Below are positions 37,266 to 45,649 of a DNA stretch of 64,000 nucleotides, piece after piece. Position 1 is the stretch's first letter. Every line of letters begins with the position of its first letter. The notes beneath the pieces were generated by a model. The model worked only from the letters and a program-made list of their open reading frames with translations. It did no database searches and was not told the DNA's origin. The position numbers and the translations under genes are program-made. Origin of the DNA: Flavobacteriales bacterium (GTDB lineage: Bacteria > Bacteroidota > Bacteroidia > Flavobacteriales_E > Vicingaceae); the NCBI GenBank assembly GCA_020635795.1, contig JACJZD010000001.1:877001-941000 (forward strand). Direction: 5' to 3'.

Positions 37266-38153
37266 ATGAAAAATATAGCAGTAATAGGAGCAGGCACAAT
37301 GGGTAATGGTATAGCTCACACTTTTGCTCAAAGTGGTTTTAAAGTAAATTTAATTGATGTTTCTCAACCAGCCTTAGATAAAGCAATTTCGACTATCACC
37401 AAAAATTTAGATCGTATGGTGATAAAGGAAAAAATTTCTGAGGGCGACAAATCACATACCTTGAGTAACATAACAACTTATACCGATTTAAGTAGTGGTG
37501 TTAATGGAGTTGATTTAGTCGTTGAAGCAGCAACAGAAAACATTGACTTAAAATTAAAGATATTTAAAACTCTTGATGAAGTTACTGACTCATCAGTAAT
37601 CTTAGCATCTAATACATCGTCTATTTCTATAACAAAAATTGCATCAGTTACTAATCGTGCTGATAAAGTAATAGGTATGCACTTTATGAATCCGGTGCCA
37701 ATTATGAAATTGGTAGAGATTATTAGAGGATATTCTACATCTGATGAAGTAACAAATACTATCATGGAATTATCTAAAAAATTAGGTAAAGTTCCAGTTG
37801 AAGTAAACGATTATCCAGGGTTTGTAGCAAATAGAATTTTAATGCCAATGATTAATGAAGCAATTATTACGTTGTATGAAGGTGTTGCCGGAGTTGAAGA
37901 GATTGATACCGTAATGAAGTTGGGAATGGCTCATCCTATGGGTCCGTTACAATTGGCTGATTTTATTGGATTGGATGTTTGCCTATCTATTTTAAATGTT
38001 TTGCATGATGGTTTCGGTAATCCAAAATATGCTCCATGTCCGTTATTGGTAAACATGGTTACAGCAGGTAAAATGGGTGTTAAAAATGGAGAAGGATTTT
38101 ATGAGTGGACTCACGGTACAAAAGATTTAATTGTTTCAAGCCAGTTTAAGTAG
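37266..38153 (+). CDS. 3-hydroxybutyryl-CoA dehydrogenase
   Basis: The 295-residue single-domain pair enzyme oxidises short-chain 3-hydroxyacyl-CoA with NAD+. Motifs are GAGTMGNGIAHTFAQSG (Rossmann), EAATENIDLK, ASNTSSISITKIA with catalytic Ser, and GMHFMNPVPIMKLVEII with catalytic His. The C-domain DYPGFVANRILMPMINEA is complete. It follows trxB by 17 bases. It is far from the benzoyl-CoA cluster, which has its own dehydrogenase fusion. Confidence 0.92.
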   Translation: MKNIAVIGAGTMGNGIAHTFAQSGFKVNLIDVSQPALDKAISTITKNLDRMVIKEKISEGDKSHTLSNITTYTDLSSGVNGVDLVVEAATENIDLKLKIFKTLDEVTDSSVILASNTSSISITKIASVTNRADKVIGMHFMNPVPIMKLVEIIRGYSTSDEVTNTIMELSKKLGKVPVEVNDYPGFVANRILMPMINEAIITLYEGVAGVEEIDTVMKLGMAHPMGPLQLADFIGLDVCLSILNVLHDGFGNPKYAPCPLLVNMVTAGKMGVKNGEGFYEWTHGTKDLIVSSQFK

Positions 38154-38172
38154 AAATAATAAAAAATAATTG

Positions 38173-38204
38173 AACGTCATTTCATTTTTATAGTGAAATG
38201 ACGT
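38173..38204 (+). terminator. Hairpin after the 3-hydroxybutyryl-CoA dehydrogenase gene
   Basis: AACGTCATTTCA pairs with TGAAATGACGTT. The T tract after it is weak, so it may be a terminator or an RNA-stabilising hairpin. Confidence 0.55.
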
Positions 38205-38267
38205 TTATGTTATAAACCATTTAGATATTTCATCAGTTAACTTATATTTGAAGTTGAAATCAAATCA

Positions 38268-39701
38268 GTGAAAAAAGCAAATCTATTTATCATCAAGTCA
38301 TTTATTGGGCCATTTATCATGACCTTCTTTATTGCTTTGTTTGTGCTTTTAATGCAATTTATTTGGTTGTATATTGATGAGATGCTTGGTAAAGGGTTAG
38401 AGTGGTATATTATTGCTGAATTGTTGATTTTTGCTTCTGCCAATTTAGTTCCATTGGCATTGCCCTTAGCCATTCTTTTAGCTTCATTAATGACATTCGG
38501 TAATCTTGGCGAACATTTTGAATTGGTTTCGTTTAAGGCTGCTGGAATTTCTCTTCAAAAAGTAATGCAGCCTCTAATTATATTGGTAACTATTATTACA
38601 TTAAGTGCCTTCTTTTTTGCTAATAATATAATACCTGTTGCTAATTTAAAATTCTATTCGTTGTTACACGATATTCGCTCTCAAAAACCTGCGTTTAATA
38701 TTTTGCCTGATGTTTTTTACAATGAAATAGATGGATATGTAATTAGAGTTAAAGATAAAGTTCCAACTGAAGAGGGTGATATGCTTAAAAAAGTAATGAT
38801 TTACAATCATACGGCTGATAATGGAAATAGACAGTTAACTATTGCTGATTCGGGCATCATGCAAATTTCTCCTGATAAGTCTTATTTTTTGGTTAAACTT
38901 TATCACGGGGTTGATTATCAAGAAAAATTTGAGGGTAGAGTAGATAAAATCTATCCTCTATCTAGGTTTTCGTTTGATGAGCATGAAATGAGAATAGATT
39001 TAACTGGATTTAAACTAAATAGGACAGACGAAGAATTGTTTAAGGAAGATTACAGAATGTTAAACCTTCGTCAGTTAAGCGAAAAAACTGACACTATTGT
39101 AAATTATTTTAATCATCGAACTACCGATTTTTTCAATGCAATTCAATCATCATACATTGTAAACGATACTCTATTTAAACAAACTTATCAGCAGAATACT
39201 AATGCAGCTAAAATAACTTTAGATGAAGCATTGAAAAAAGTAAACAAAGAGCAGCGCGACCAAATTTTTAATATAGCCTTAAATAGTGCTAGAACTAATA
39301 AAGGTCGTTCTTCGGCAATGGTAGTTGAACTAGATTTTCATGATGAGAATCTCATAAATTTTGAAGTAGAATGGCATCGAAAATTCACATTTTCGTTGGC
39401 TTGTTTAATTATGTTTTTTATAGGTGCTCCATTAGGAGCTATAGTTCGTAAAGGTGGTTTAGGTATGCCAGTGGTTATTTCAGTAATATTTTTCTTGTTG
39501 TTTTGGATATTATCAATTAGTGGCGAAAAAATGGCTAAAGAAAAAGTAATTGAGGTGTATCAAGGCATGTGGTTGGCGACTGCTTTTTTATTTCCATTGG
39601 GTTTTTTCTTTACCTATAAAGCAACAACAGATTCTGAAATGTTTAATGTTGATGCTTACACTAGTTTTATAAAGAAGTTTTTTAAGAAAAAGGAAAAATG
39701 A
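38268..39701 (+). CDS. LptF/LptG-family lipopolysaccharide export permease
   Basis: The 477-residue protein has the LptFG layout: three helices near the N-terminus (KSFIGPFIMTFFIALFVLLMQF, then a LPLALPLAILLASLMTFGNLGE-type motif), a large periplasmic beta-jellyroll middle (about 110-350), and three C-terminal helices (about 365-460). These proteins form the inner-membrane part of the Lpt machine that extracts LPS. The GTG at 38268 is the start. It overlaps the next gene by four bases (ATGA), tying it to envelope glycan genes. Confidence 0.88.
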   Translation: MKKANLFIIKSFIGPFIMTFFIALFVLLMQFIWLYIDEMLGKGLEWYIIAELLIFASANLVPLALPLAILLASLMTFGNLGEHFELVSFKAAGISLQKVMQPLIILVTIITLSAFFFANNIIPVANLKFYSLLHDIRSQKPAFNILPDVFYNEIDGYVIRVKDKVPTEEGDMLKKVMIYNHTADNGNRQLTIADSGIMQISPDKSYFLVKLYHGVDYQEKFEGRVDKIYPLSRFSFDEHEMRIDLTGFKLNRTDEELFKEDYRMLNLRQLSEKTDTIVNYFNHRTTDFFNAIQSSYIVNDTLFKQTYQQNTNAAKITLDEALKKVNKEQRDQIFNIALNSARTNKGRSSAMVVELDFHDENLINFEVEWHRKFTFSLACLIMFFIGAPLGAIVRKGGLGMPVVISVIFFLLFWILSISGEKMAKEKVIEVYQGMWLATAFLFPLGFFFTYKATTDSEMFNVDAYTSFIKKFFKKKEK

Positions 39702-40888
39702 AGATTCTTCAAATTTGTTCGAAGCCACCTCTACCATCAATAGATGGAGGGTGTAAAGCTACTCATAACTTTACAAAAGGGTTTTTAGAAGAGAATATTG
39801 AGGTGAAAATTCTTACATTAAATACAAAAAAACATCCTTTTATAAAAAATCAGTTACCAGAAGATTATATTAAAAAAACAGATATTGAATCAATCTTTGT
39901 AGATACGTCAGTTAAGATTGTTCCTGCTTTAATAAATTTTTGTCAATCAAAATCGTATAATATTTCTCGGTTTTATTCTAACGAGTTTGAAGAATTAATT
40001 CTTAATAATTTAAAGAGGGGAGATTTTGATGTAGTTCTATTCGAAGGGCTTTATGTATCACCTTATATAGGTGTGGTTAAAAAAAATTCATCTGCAAAAT
40101 TAGTTTATCGAGCACATAATGTTGAATATGAGATATGGCAAAGAAATGCTGAATTCGAAAAAAATATTATAAAAAAGATATATTTTAAAATACTAGCTAA
40201 ACAACTAAAGCAATATGAAGTTGCAGTATTTAAAAACTTTGATTTTATTGCAGCAATTACGGAAAGAGATAAACAGGAAATACAAAAATACATCACTCAT
40301 ATTCCTATTGAAGTTTTTCCTTTTGGAATAGATTTGCAAGATTATAGTATAAAAGAAGTGATTAACGAGAATAAAGTATTTTATATTGGGAGTATGGATT
40401 GGTTGCCAAATTTAAGAGGGATTGAGTGGTTTATAAAAGAAGTATGGTCTACCATTGTAAAAACTAATAATAAACCATTCTTTGTTTTAGCTGGTAAAAA
40501 GATGCCATTGTGGTTAATGGAACTAAAACACAAAAACATAAACGTAATAGGAGAAGTTGACAATGCATTAGAATTTATTAGCAATAATAATATAATGGTA
40601 GTTCCATTGTTTTCAGGTAGTGGAATGCGAGTGAAAATTATAGAAGCTATGGCACTTCAAAAAACTGTAATAGGAACTGCAATTGCATTTGAAGGAATAT
40701 CTTGTGAAAACAAAAAAAATGTTTTAGTTGCAAACAATAAAGACGAATTTGTTAGATTATTGGAAGATTGTTTTAATGATAAAGGGATGGTTGATTTAAT
40801 ATCAAAAAATGCAAGATTATTGATTGAAGAAAATTATGACAACAAACAAATTGTTAGAGAATTAATAAGATTTATTAAAAGTAATTAA
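39698..40888 (+). CDS. Glycosyltransferase, GT4-like
   Basis: The 396-residue protein has a GT-B fold. The N-terminus (KILQICSKPPLPSIDGGCKATHNF) resembles sugar-transferase family 4, and the C-terminal domain has FYIGSMDWLPNLRGIEWF and VPLFSGSGMRVKIIEAMAL, the donor-binding E-x7-E-like region. It probably adds a sugar to LPS or an envelope glycan. It overlaps the permease and the next glycosyltransferase by a few bases. Donor and acceptor are unknown. Confidence 0.85.
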   Translation: MKILQICSKPPLPSIDGGCKATHNFTKGFLEENIEVKILTLNTKKHPFIKNQLPEDYIKKTDIESIFVDTSVKIVPALINFCQSKSYNISRFYSNEFEELILNNLKRGDFDVVLFEGLYVSPYIGVVKKNSSAKLVYRAHNVEYEIWQRNAEFEKNIIKKIYFKILAKQLKQYEVAVFKNFDFIAAITERDKQEIQKYITHIPIEVFPFGIDLQDYSIKEVINENKVFYIGSMDWLPNLRGIEWFIKEVWSTIVKTNNKPFFVLAGKKMPLWLMELKHKNINVIGEVDNALEFISNNNIMVVPLFSGSGMRVKIIEAMALQKTVIGTAIAFEGISCENKKNVLVANNKDEFVRLLEDCFNDKGMVDLISKNARLLIEENYDNKQIVRELIRFIKSN

Positions 40889-42054
40889 TGAAAATTTTAG
40901 TTTTATTATCAAGATTTCCTTATCCTTTAGAAAAAGGTGATAAACTCCGTGTTTTTCATCAAATCAAAGAGTTGTCAGAAAAACATGAAATATATTTGTG
41001 TGCACTTTCTGATGAACCTGTTTCTAAAGAAAATTATGATGTTTTAAAAAAATACTGTGTAGAAATTGAAGTGATAAGATTGTTTAAGGTTAAAATTTTC
41101 TTCAATCTAATTCATAAATTAATTTTTACTAAAAAGTCGTTACAAGTAAGTTATTTCTATAATAAATCAGCTCAAGATAAGGTTAACAAGTTTATAGAAA
41201 AGGTTCAGCCTGATTATATTTATTGTCAGCTAATTAGAGTTACTGAATATGTTCGGCATTCTAAAATTCCAAAAACATTGGATTATATGGATGCTTTGGC
41301 TAGAGGTATGGAACGTAGAATTGAAGAAGCTCCATTTTATTTAAAACCATTCTTGAAAATTGAAACTGAGCGATTAAAGCGGTATGAACATTTTATTTTT
41401 AACGATTTTAATCACCATACCATCATATCAAAACAAGACAAAGAACTAATTGTAAACATTAAAAATGATTCTATTGTGGTTGTTCAGAATGGGGTTGATT
41501 ATTCTACGTATCAGTTTAAAGATGCAGAGAAGAAGTATGATTTGATTTTTACGGGTAATATGAGTTATCCCCCGAATATTACAAGTGCAATTTATATTGT
41601 TAAAGAAATTATGCCGCTGATATGGAATCAAAATCCTACTATAAATATTGCAATAGTTGGCTCAAATCCAGATTCTAAAATAACAGCGTTGAAATCGGAC
41701 AAAGTTATAGTAACGGGATGGGTAGATGATATTTCTTCGTATTATTCTGAATCGAAAATATTTATTGCTCCAATGCAAATAGGTACAGGATTACAAAACA
41801 AATTATTGGAAGCCATGGCAATGAAATTACCTTGTATTACTTCAAACTTGGCAAACAATGCGCTGGGAGCAGAACACAACAAGAATATTTTAATTGGAAA
41901 TAGTTCTGAAGAATATGCAAATCATGTGTTGAGTTTATTAGAAAATAAGGAACTTTATATTACTATTTCAGAAAATGGTCATCAGTATGTAAAACAACAT
42001 TTTACATGGGAAGGAACAACGCAAATTTTAGAACAATTAATTACATCAAAATAA
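40888..42054 (+). CDS. Glycosyltransferase, GT4-like, second
   Basis: The 388-residue GT-B protein starts KILVLLSRFPYPLEKGDKLR, a motif shared with the EpsH/Stp1-type sugar transferases. The C-terminal domain reads DLIFTGNMSYPPN and APMQIGTGLQNKLLEAMAMKLP. It starts at the same base as the previous stop (TAATG). With the previous gene it likely builds two steps of one glycan. Confidence 0.85.
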   Translation: MKILVLLSRFPYPLEKGDKLRVFHQIKELSEKHEIYLCALSDEPVSKENYDVLKKYCVEIEVIRLFKVKIFFNLIHKLIFTKKSLQVSYFYNKSAQDKVNKFIEKVQPDYIYCQLIRVTEYVRHSKIPKTLDYMDALARGMERRIEEAPFYLKPFLKIETERLKRYEHFIFNDFNHHTIISKQDKELIVNIKNDSIVVVQNGVDYSTYQFKDAEKKYDLIFTGNMSYPPNITSAIYIVKEIMPLIWNQNPTINIAIVGSNPDSKITALKSDKVIVTGWVDDISSYYSESKIFIAPMQIGTGLQNKLLEAMAMKLPCITSNLANNALGAEHNKNILIGNSSEEYANHVLSLLENKELYITISENGHQYVKQHFTWEGTTQILEQLITSK

Positions 42055-42056
42055 TA

Positions 42057-42871
42057 TGCAAAAGCTAAAAGAAACGATAGAACAAGTTTGGGAACAAAGA
42101 GAATTACTTAATCAATTAGAATATCAAGATGCAATTAGATTGGTTATTGATAGGATTGATAAAGGTACATTAAGAGTTGCTGAACCTGTTGGTGAAAATT
42201 GGCAGGTTAACGAATGGGTTAAAAAAGCAGTAGTGTTATATTTTCCTATTCAAAAAATGGAAACTATTGAGGTGGGTCCATTTGAGTTTCATGATAAAAT
42301 GAAATTAAAAACCAATTACGCTGCATTAGGAGTGAGAGTTGTGCCTCATGCTGTTGCTCGTTATGGTGCATTTTTAGCCAGTGGAGTAATTATGATGCCA
42401 TCGTATGTAAATATTGGTGCTTATGTAGATTCAGGAACTATGGTTGATACATGGGCAACGGTAGGTTCGTGTGCACAAATAGGTAAAAATGTGCATTTAA
42501 GTGGTGGAGTAGGTATTGGCGGTGTTTTAGAGCCCTTACAAGCGGCTCCAGTTATTATTGAAGACGGTTGTTTTGTTGGTTCAAGATGTATTGTTGTAGA
42601 AGGTGTTAGAGTTCGAAAAGAAGCAGTTTTAGGAGCAAATGTTGTATTAACAAAATCTACAAAAATTATTGATGTAAGCGGAGATAGTCCAATAGAATAT
42701 ATTGGAGAAGTTCCTGAACGAAGTGTGGTAATACCTGGTTCTTATACCAAAAAATTTAAAGCTGGAGATTATCAAGTGCCTTGTGCATTAATTATTGGCA
42801 AAAGAAAAGCAAGCACAGACCTTAAAACATCGTTGAATGATGTGTTAAGAGATTATAGTGTAGCCGTTTAA
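42057..42871 (+). CDS. dapD: Tetrahydrodipicolinate N-succinyltransferase
   Basis: The product (271 residues) acts in lysine and diaminopimelate synthesis, adding succinyl to tetrahydrodipicolinate. It has the N-terminal helical domain, then a left-handed beta-helix with hexapeptide repeats (VRVVPHAVARYGAFLASGV, IGKNVHLSGGVGIGGVLEP, EDGCFVGSRCIVVEGV). Length is close to the E. coli enzyme. It lies between glycosyltransferases, which links peptidoglycan precursor supply with envelope genes. Confidence 0.95.
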
Positions 42872-43845
42872 TGAAGTATAGCTTTAACAAAATATTAATT
42901 ATACAAACCGCTTTTATAGGAGATGTAATACTTGCAACTTCTTTAATTGAAAAACTAAATGCGTTTTATCCTGAAGCTAAAATAGATTTTTTGCTGAGAA
43001 AGGGTAACGAAAGTTTATTAGATAACCATCCTAAATTAAACGATGTTTTAATTTGGGATAAGAAAGAAGGAAAGTACAGTAATTTAAAATTGTTATCTAA
43101 AAGTATTCACGCAAAAAAATACGATTTGGTTGTTAACTTGCAGCGTTTTGCATCGAGTGGAGTTTTAACCGCTTTTTCTGGTGCTAAAATTACTGTTGGT
43201 TTTAAAAAAAATCCATTATCGTTTTTATTTAAATACGCTGTTGAACATAGTATTGGAAATGGTTTGCACGAAATTGAGCGTAATCAGAAATTGATTAAAG
43301 AATTTACTGACGATGTCGCCGAAAAACCACGATTGTACCCTTCAAATCAAGATTATGAAGTTGTTCAATCTTATAAAAAAGATAAATACATTTGTTTAGC
43401 TCCTAGTTCAGTTTGGTTTACCAAGCAATTGCCTAAACAAAAGTGGATGGATATTATTCAGAAAACCAACGACAATCAAATTATTTATTTGTTGGGTTCA
43501 ACTTCAGATAAAGAATTGTGTGATGAGTTAATTCAAACTTCAAGAAATAAAAATGTAATTAACTTAGCTGGAAAACTAACCTTATTACAATCCGCAGCTC
43601 TAATGCAGCATGCAGAAATGAATCATGTAAACGATTCAGCCCCATTACATATTTCTTCAGCTATGAATGCTCCTGTTACTGCGTATTTTTGTTCTACTAA
43701 ACCAACGTTTGGTTTTGGTCCTTTATCCGATAATGCTAAAATCGTTGAAATTAATTTTGATTTAGCCTGTCGCCCATGTGGACTGCATGGTAAAAAAGAA
43801 TGTCCCGAATCACATTTTAAATGTGGAAATGATATAAATATCTAG
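42871..43845 (+). CDS. Glycosyltransferase family 9 (heptosyltransferase-like)
   Basis: The 324-residue protein starts KILIIQTAFIGDVILATSLIE, the family 9 acceptor-side signature, and has LAPSSVWFTKQLPKQKW and HVNDSAPLHISSAMNAPV, matching the ADP-heptose site (NDSGPMH in WaaF/WaaC). A Cys-containing tail, RPCGLHGKKECPESHFKCG, is also usual in the family. It overlaps the dapD stop by one base. A role in LPS core synthesis is likely. Confidence 0.9.
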   Translation: MKYSFNKILIIQTAFIGDVILATSLIEKLNAFYPEAKIDFLLRKGNESLLDNHPKLNDVLIWDKKEGKYSNLKLLSKSIHAKKYDLVVNLQRFASSGVLTAFSGAKITVGFKKNPLSFLFKYAVEHSIGNGLHEIERNQKLIKEFTDDVAEKPRLYPSNQDYEVVQSYKKDKYICLAPSSVWFTKQLPKQKWMDIIQKTNDNQIIYLLGSTSDKELCDELIQTSRNKNVINLAGKLTLLQSAALMQHAEMNHVNDSAPLHISSAMNAPVTAYFCSTKPTFGFGPLSDNAKIVEINFDLACRPCGLHGKKECPESHFKCGNDINI

Positions 43846-43895
43846 CTCAAACAAAGTATTAATAAAATTCGATTTGTATATTTGCAGGAATTATT

Positions 43896-43969
43896 GGCCT
43901 CGTGGCGTAACTGAATAGCGCATCTGATTACGGCTCAGAAGGTTACAGGTTTGAATCCTGTCGAGGTCA
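43896..43969 (+). tRNA. tRNA-Arg (ACG)
   Basis: The 74-base sequence folds as a tRNA. Acceptor GGCCTCG pairs with CGAGGTC (one G-U), the anticodon arm is TCTGA-TTACGGC-TCAGA with anticodon ACG at 43930-43932, and the T arm is ACAGG-TTTGAAT-CCTGT. No CCA is encoded. A TATATTTG -7-like element lies at 43877-43884. Confidence 0.93.
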
Positions 43970-43970
43970 C

Positions 43971-44006
43971 AAAAACCCTATAACACTTTGTTATAGGGTT
44001 TTTTTG
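43971..44006. terminator. Bidirectional terminator
   Basis: AAAAACCCTATAACA pairs with TGTTATAGGGTTTTT. It ends tRNA-Arg and overlaps the last codons of the convergent DinB-like gene. Confidence 0.85.
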
Positions 44007-44454
44007 TCATTTCCCTAAAATCCTTTAAATGCTTGGAAATATGTCTTTCTACCACTTCAAGGTGTTCTAATCTTGTATAATTTCTTGAACCCTTTTTATA
44101 TGGGATTTCTAGAATAGCATCATTTAAAATATGACTATCAATAACTTTTTGAGCTGTTGCTAACCTATCCAGAAGTTCTTGAATCATGCTAGCTTTGGTA
44201 GAACTCACACTTAAATTATTCACTTCCGACAACTTTCCTTTTAATGGATTAGGCTTTCTGCCTTCAGCCAAGTCTAACAAATTTCGAGCAAAACTCTCGT
44301 GCCAAAAAGTTATATGCCCTAACACATCTTTTGCAGACCATAAAGGATAAACTTTTTTATTGAAATCAACATCCTGCTTGTAAAAAGTAATAAATTTACT
44401 TACCTGATGTTGAAGTAATTTCAATCGAGTAGCGATATCTAAGGTATTTTGCAT
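43978..44454 (-). CDS. DinB-like (ClbS/DfsB type) four-helix protein
   Basis: The ATG at 44454 is preferred over the TTG at 44460. The protein (about 158 residues) has the four-helix pattern WSAKDVLGHITFWHESFARNLL with two His positions near residues 50-55, and VERHISKHLKDFREM near the end. This is the DinB/ClbS metal-site layout. ClbS relatives protect cells from reactive small molecules, but that cannot be claimed here. It is 21 bases after korB in the same direction, so it may share the transcript. Confidence 0.75.
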   Translation of the reverse strand: MQNTLDIATRLKLLQHQVSKFITFYKQDVDFNKKVYPLWSAKDVLGHITFWHESFARNLLDLAEGRKPNPLKGKLSEVNNLSVSSTKASMIQELLDRLATAQKVIDSHILNDAILEIPYKKGSRNYTRLEHLEVVERHISKHLKDFREMTKKPYNKVL

Positions 44455-44475
44455 ACCCAAATTTAATGAAATGAT

Positions 44476-45501
44476 TTAGCTTACTTTAAACGTATTACCA
44501 CTTAAAAATAAATCGTTTAAATTTTTGTATTTGCTATTCGTTTTTTCACTTTTTATTTGCTCATGTAAAGCTTTATCATAAACATTTTTACCAACATTTC
44601 TAATAACGCCCATTGCTATGGGTAGTTCTGGTAAACGCATACGAGCCAACATATAATGCAAGGTAGGATTAACAATTGTTTCATCGTGTACTAAAATATC
44701 CTTTTCAGTAATTCCTTTTTCGCCTAATGTTACCACTTCTAATTCTAACCCATTTAAACGCAAACCTTTTGTTTTGTCTATACCAAACAACATGGGCTGA
44801 CCGTGTTCTAAAATTAATTGGTTATCAGCTTTGGTGTCTTTACCTGTAATAGCAGCATGTACTTTATCGTTAAATATCACACAATTTTGTAATACTTCAA
44901 CCAACGATAAGCCTTGGTGTTTCTCTGCACTAATCATCACGTTAGTCATTAATTTAACATCGGTGTCGGGCACACGAGCGTAAAAACTACTTTGTGCACC
45001 TAACGCCAATTCTGCTGGGTTAAAAGGGTCTTCTACTGTTCCGTGTGGAGATGATTTAGTTACTTTTCCGCGTTCTGAAGTTGGTGAATATTGTCCTTTG
45101 GTTAAACCATAAATTTCGTTGTTAAACAAAATTAAGTTCATGTTTACATTTCTTCTTACTGCATGGATAAAATGATTTCCTCCAATAGCCAACGAATCGC
45201 CATCGCCAGAAATTACCCAAACACTTAAATTTGGATTAGCCACTTTTACACCTGTTGCAATTGCAGCTGCTCTACCGTGTATGGTATGAAAACCGTAAGT
45301 ATCCATGTAATACGGGAAACGAGACGAACAACCTATTCCTGATACAAAAGTAACATCCTCTTTTTTTACGTTTAATTCCGAAAGTGCTTTTTGTACAGCG
45401 TTTAATACGGCGTAATCTCCACAACCAGGACACCATTTTACTTCTTGGTCGCTAGCAAAATCTTTGGGTTTTAACGGACATTGTAATGCTTCTGTTTCCA
45501 T
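44476..45501 (-). CDS. korB: 2-oxoglutarate:ferredoxin oxidoreductase, beta subunit
   Basis: I use the ATG at 45501 (METEALQC). The frame is open further to 45582, but that added stretch lies in a palindromic repeat. The subunit (341 residues) has the [4Fe-4S] motif KWCPGCGDYAVL, the thiamine-diphosphate motif SGDGDSLAIGGNHF, and NNEIYGLTKGQYSPT typical of the 2-oxo acid:ferredoxin beta family. It works with KorA to oxidise 2-oxoglutarate and reduce ferredoxin. In Thauera this enzyme is thought to supply electrons for benzoyl-CoA reductase, which fits its place here. KorAB is also widespread in Bacteroidetes for other uses. Confidence 0.92.
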   Translation of the reverse strand: METEALQCPLKPKDFASDQEVKWCPGCGDYAVLNAVQKALSELNVKKEDVTFVSGIGCSSRFPYYMDTYGFHTIHGRAAAIATGVKVANPNLSVWVISGDGDSLAIGGNHFIHAVRRNVNMNLILFNNEIYGLTKGQYSPTSERGKVTKSSPHGTVEDPFNPAELALGAQSSFYARVPDTDVKLMTNVMISAEKHQGLSLVEVLQNCVIFNDKVHAAITGKDTKADNQLILEHGQPMLFGIDKTKGLRLNGLELEVVTLGEKGITEKDILVHDETIVNPTLHYMLARMRLPELPIAMGVIRNVGKNVYDKALHEQIKSEKTNSKYKNLNDLFLSGNTFKVS

Positions 45502-45538
45502 TGTTTTATATTTTACGTCTTTGCGAATATTATTTTTT

Positions 45539-45615
45539 GTCACACTGAACTTGTCGAAGTGATTGAAAAATAATTTCTTCATTAACTTTATCCTTCGACA
45601 GGCTCAGGATGACAG
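45539..45615. repeat. Palindromic repeat between korA and korB (type B)
   Basis: CACTGAACTTGTCGAAG at 45543 and CTTCGACAGGCTCAGGATG at 45593 form an imperfect inverted repeat around an AT-rich middle. It resembles dispersed elements known from many Bacteroidetes intergenic regions. Confidence 0.7.
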
Positions 45616-45649
45616 TTAATTCAAAATCATCGGTTAATTAATAACTATC

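Noticed and set aside
43896..43969. tRNA-Arg as an integration site for a genomic island holding the benzoyl-CoA cluster
   Set aside because: No integrase and no repeated tRNA 3' end was found in the window; the far end of the cluster is not visible.
43978..44454. DinB-like gene as a benzoyl-CoA pathway member
   Set aside because: It follows korB, but similar DinB-fold genes are scattered in such genomes and no motif links it to aromatic metabolism.
45502..45582. Upstream extension of korB to an ATG at 45582
   Set aside because: The added residues are encoded by a palindromic repeat; homology and the motif WCPGCGD fit a start at 45501.
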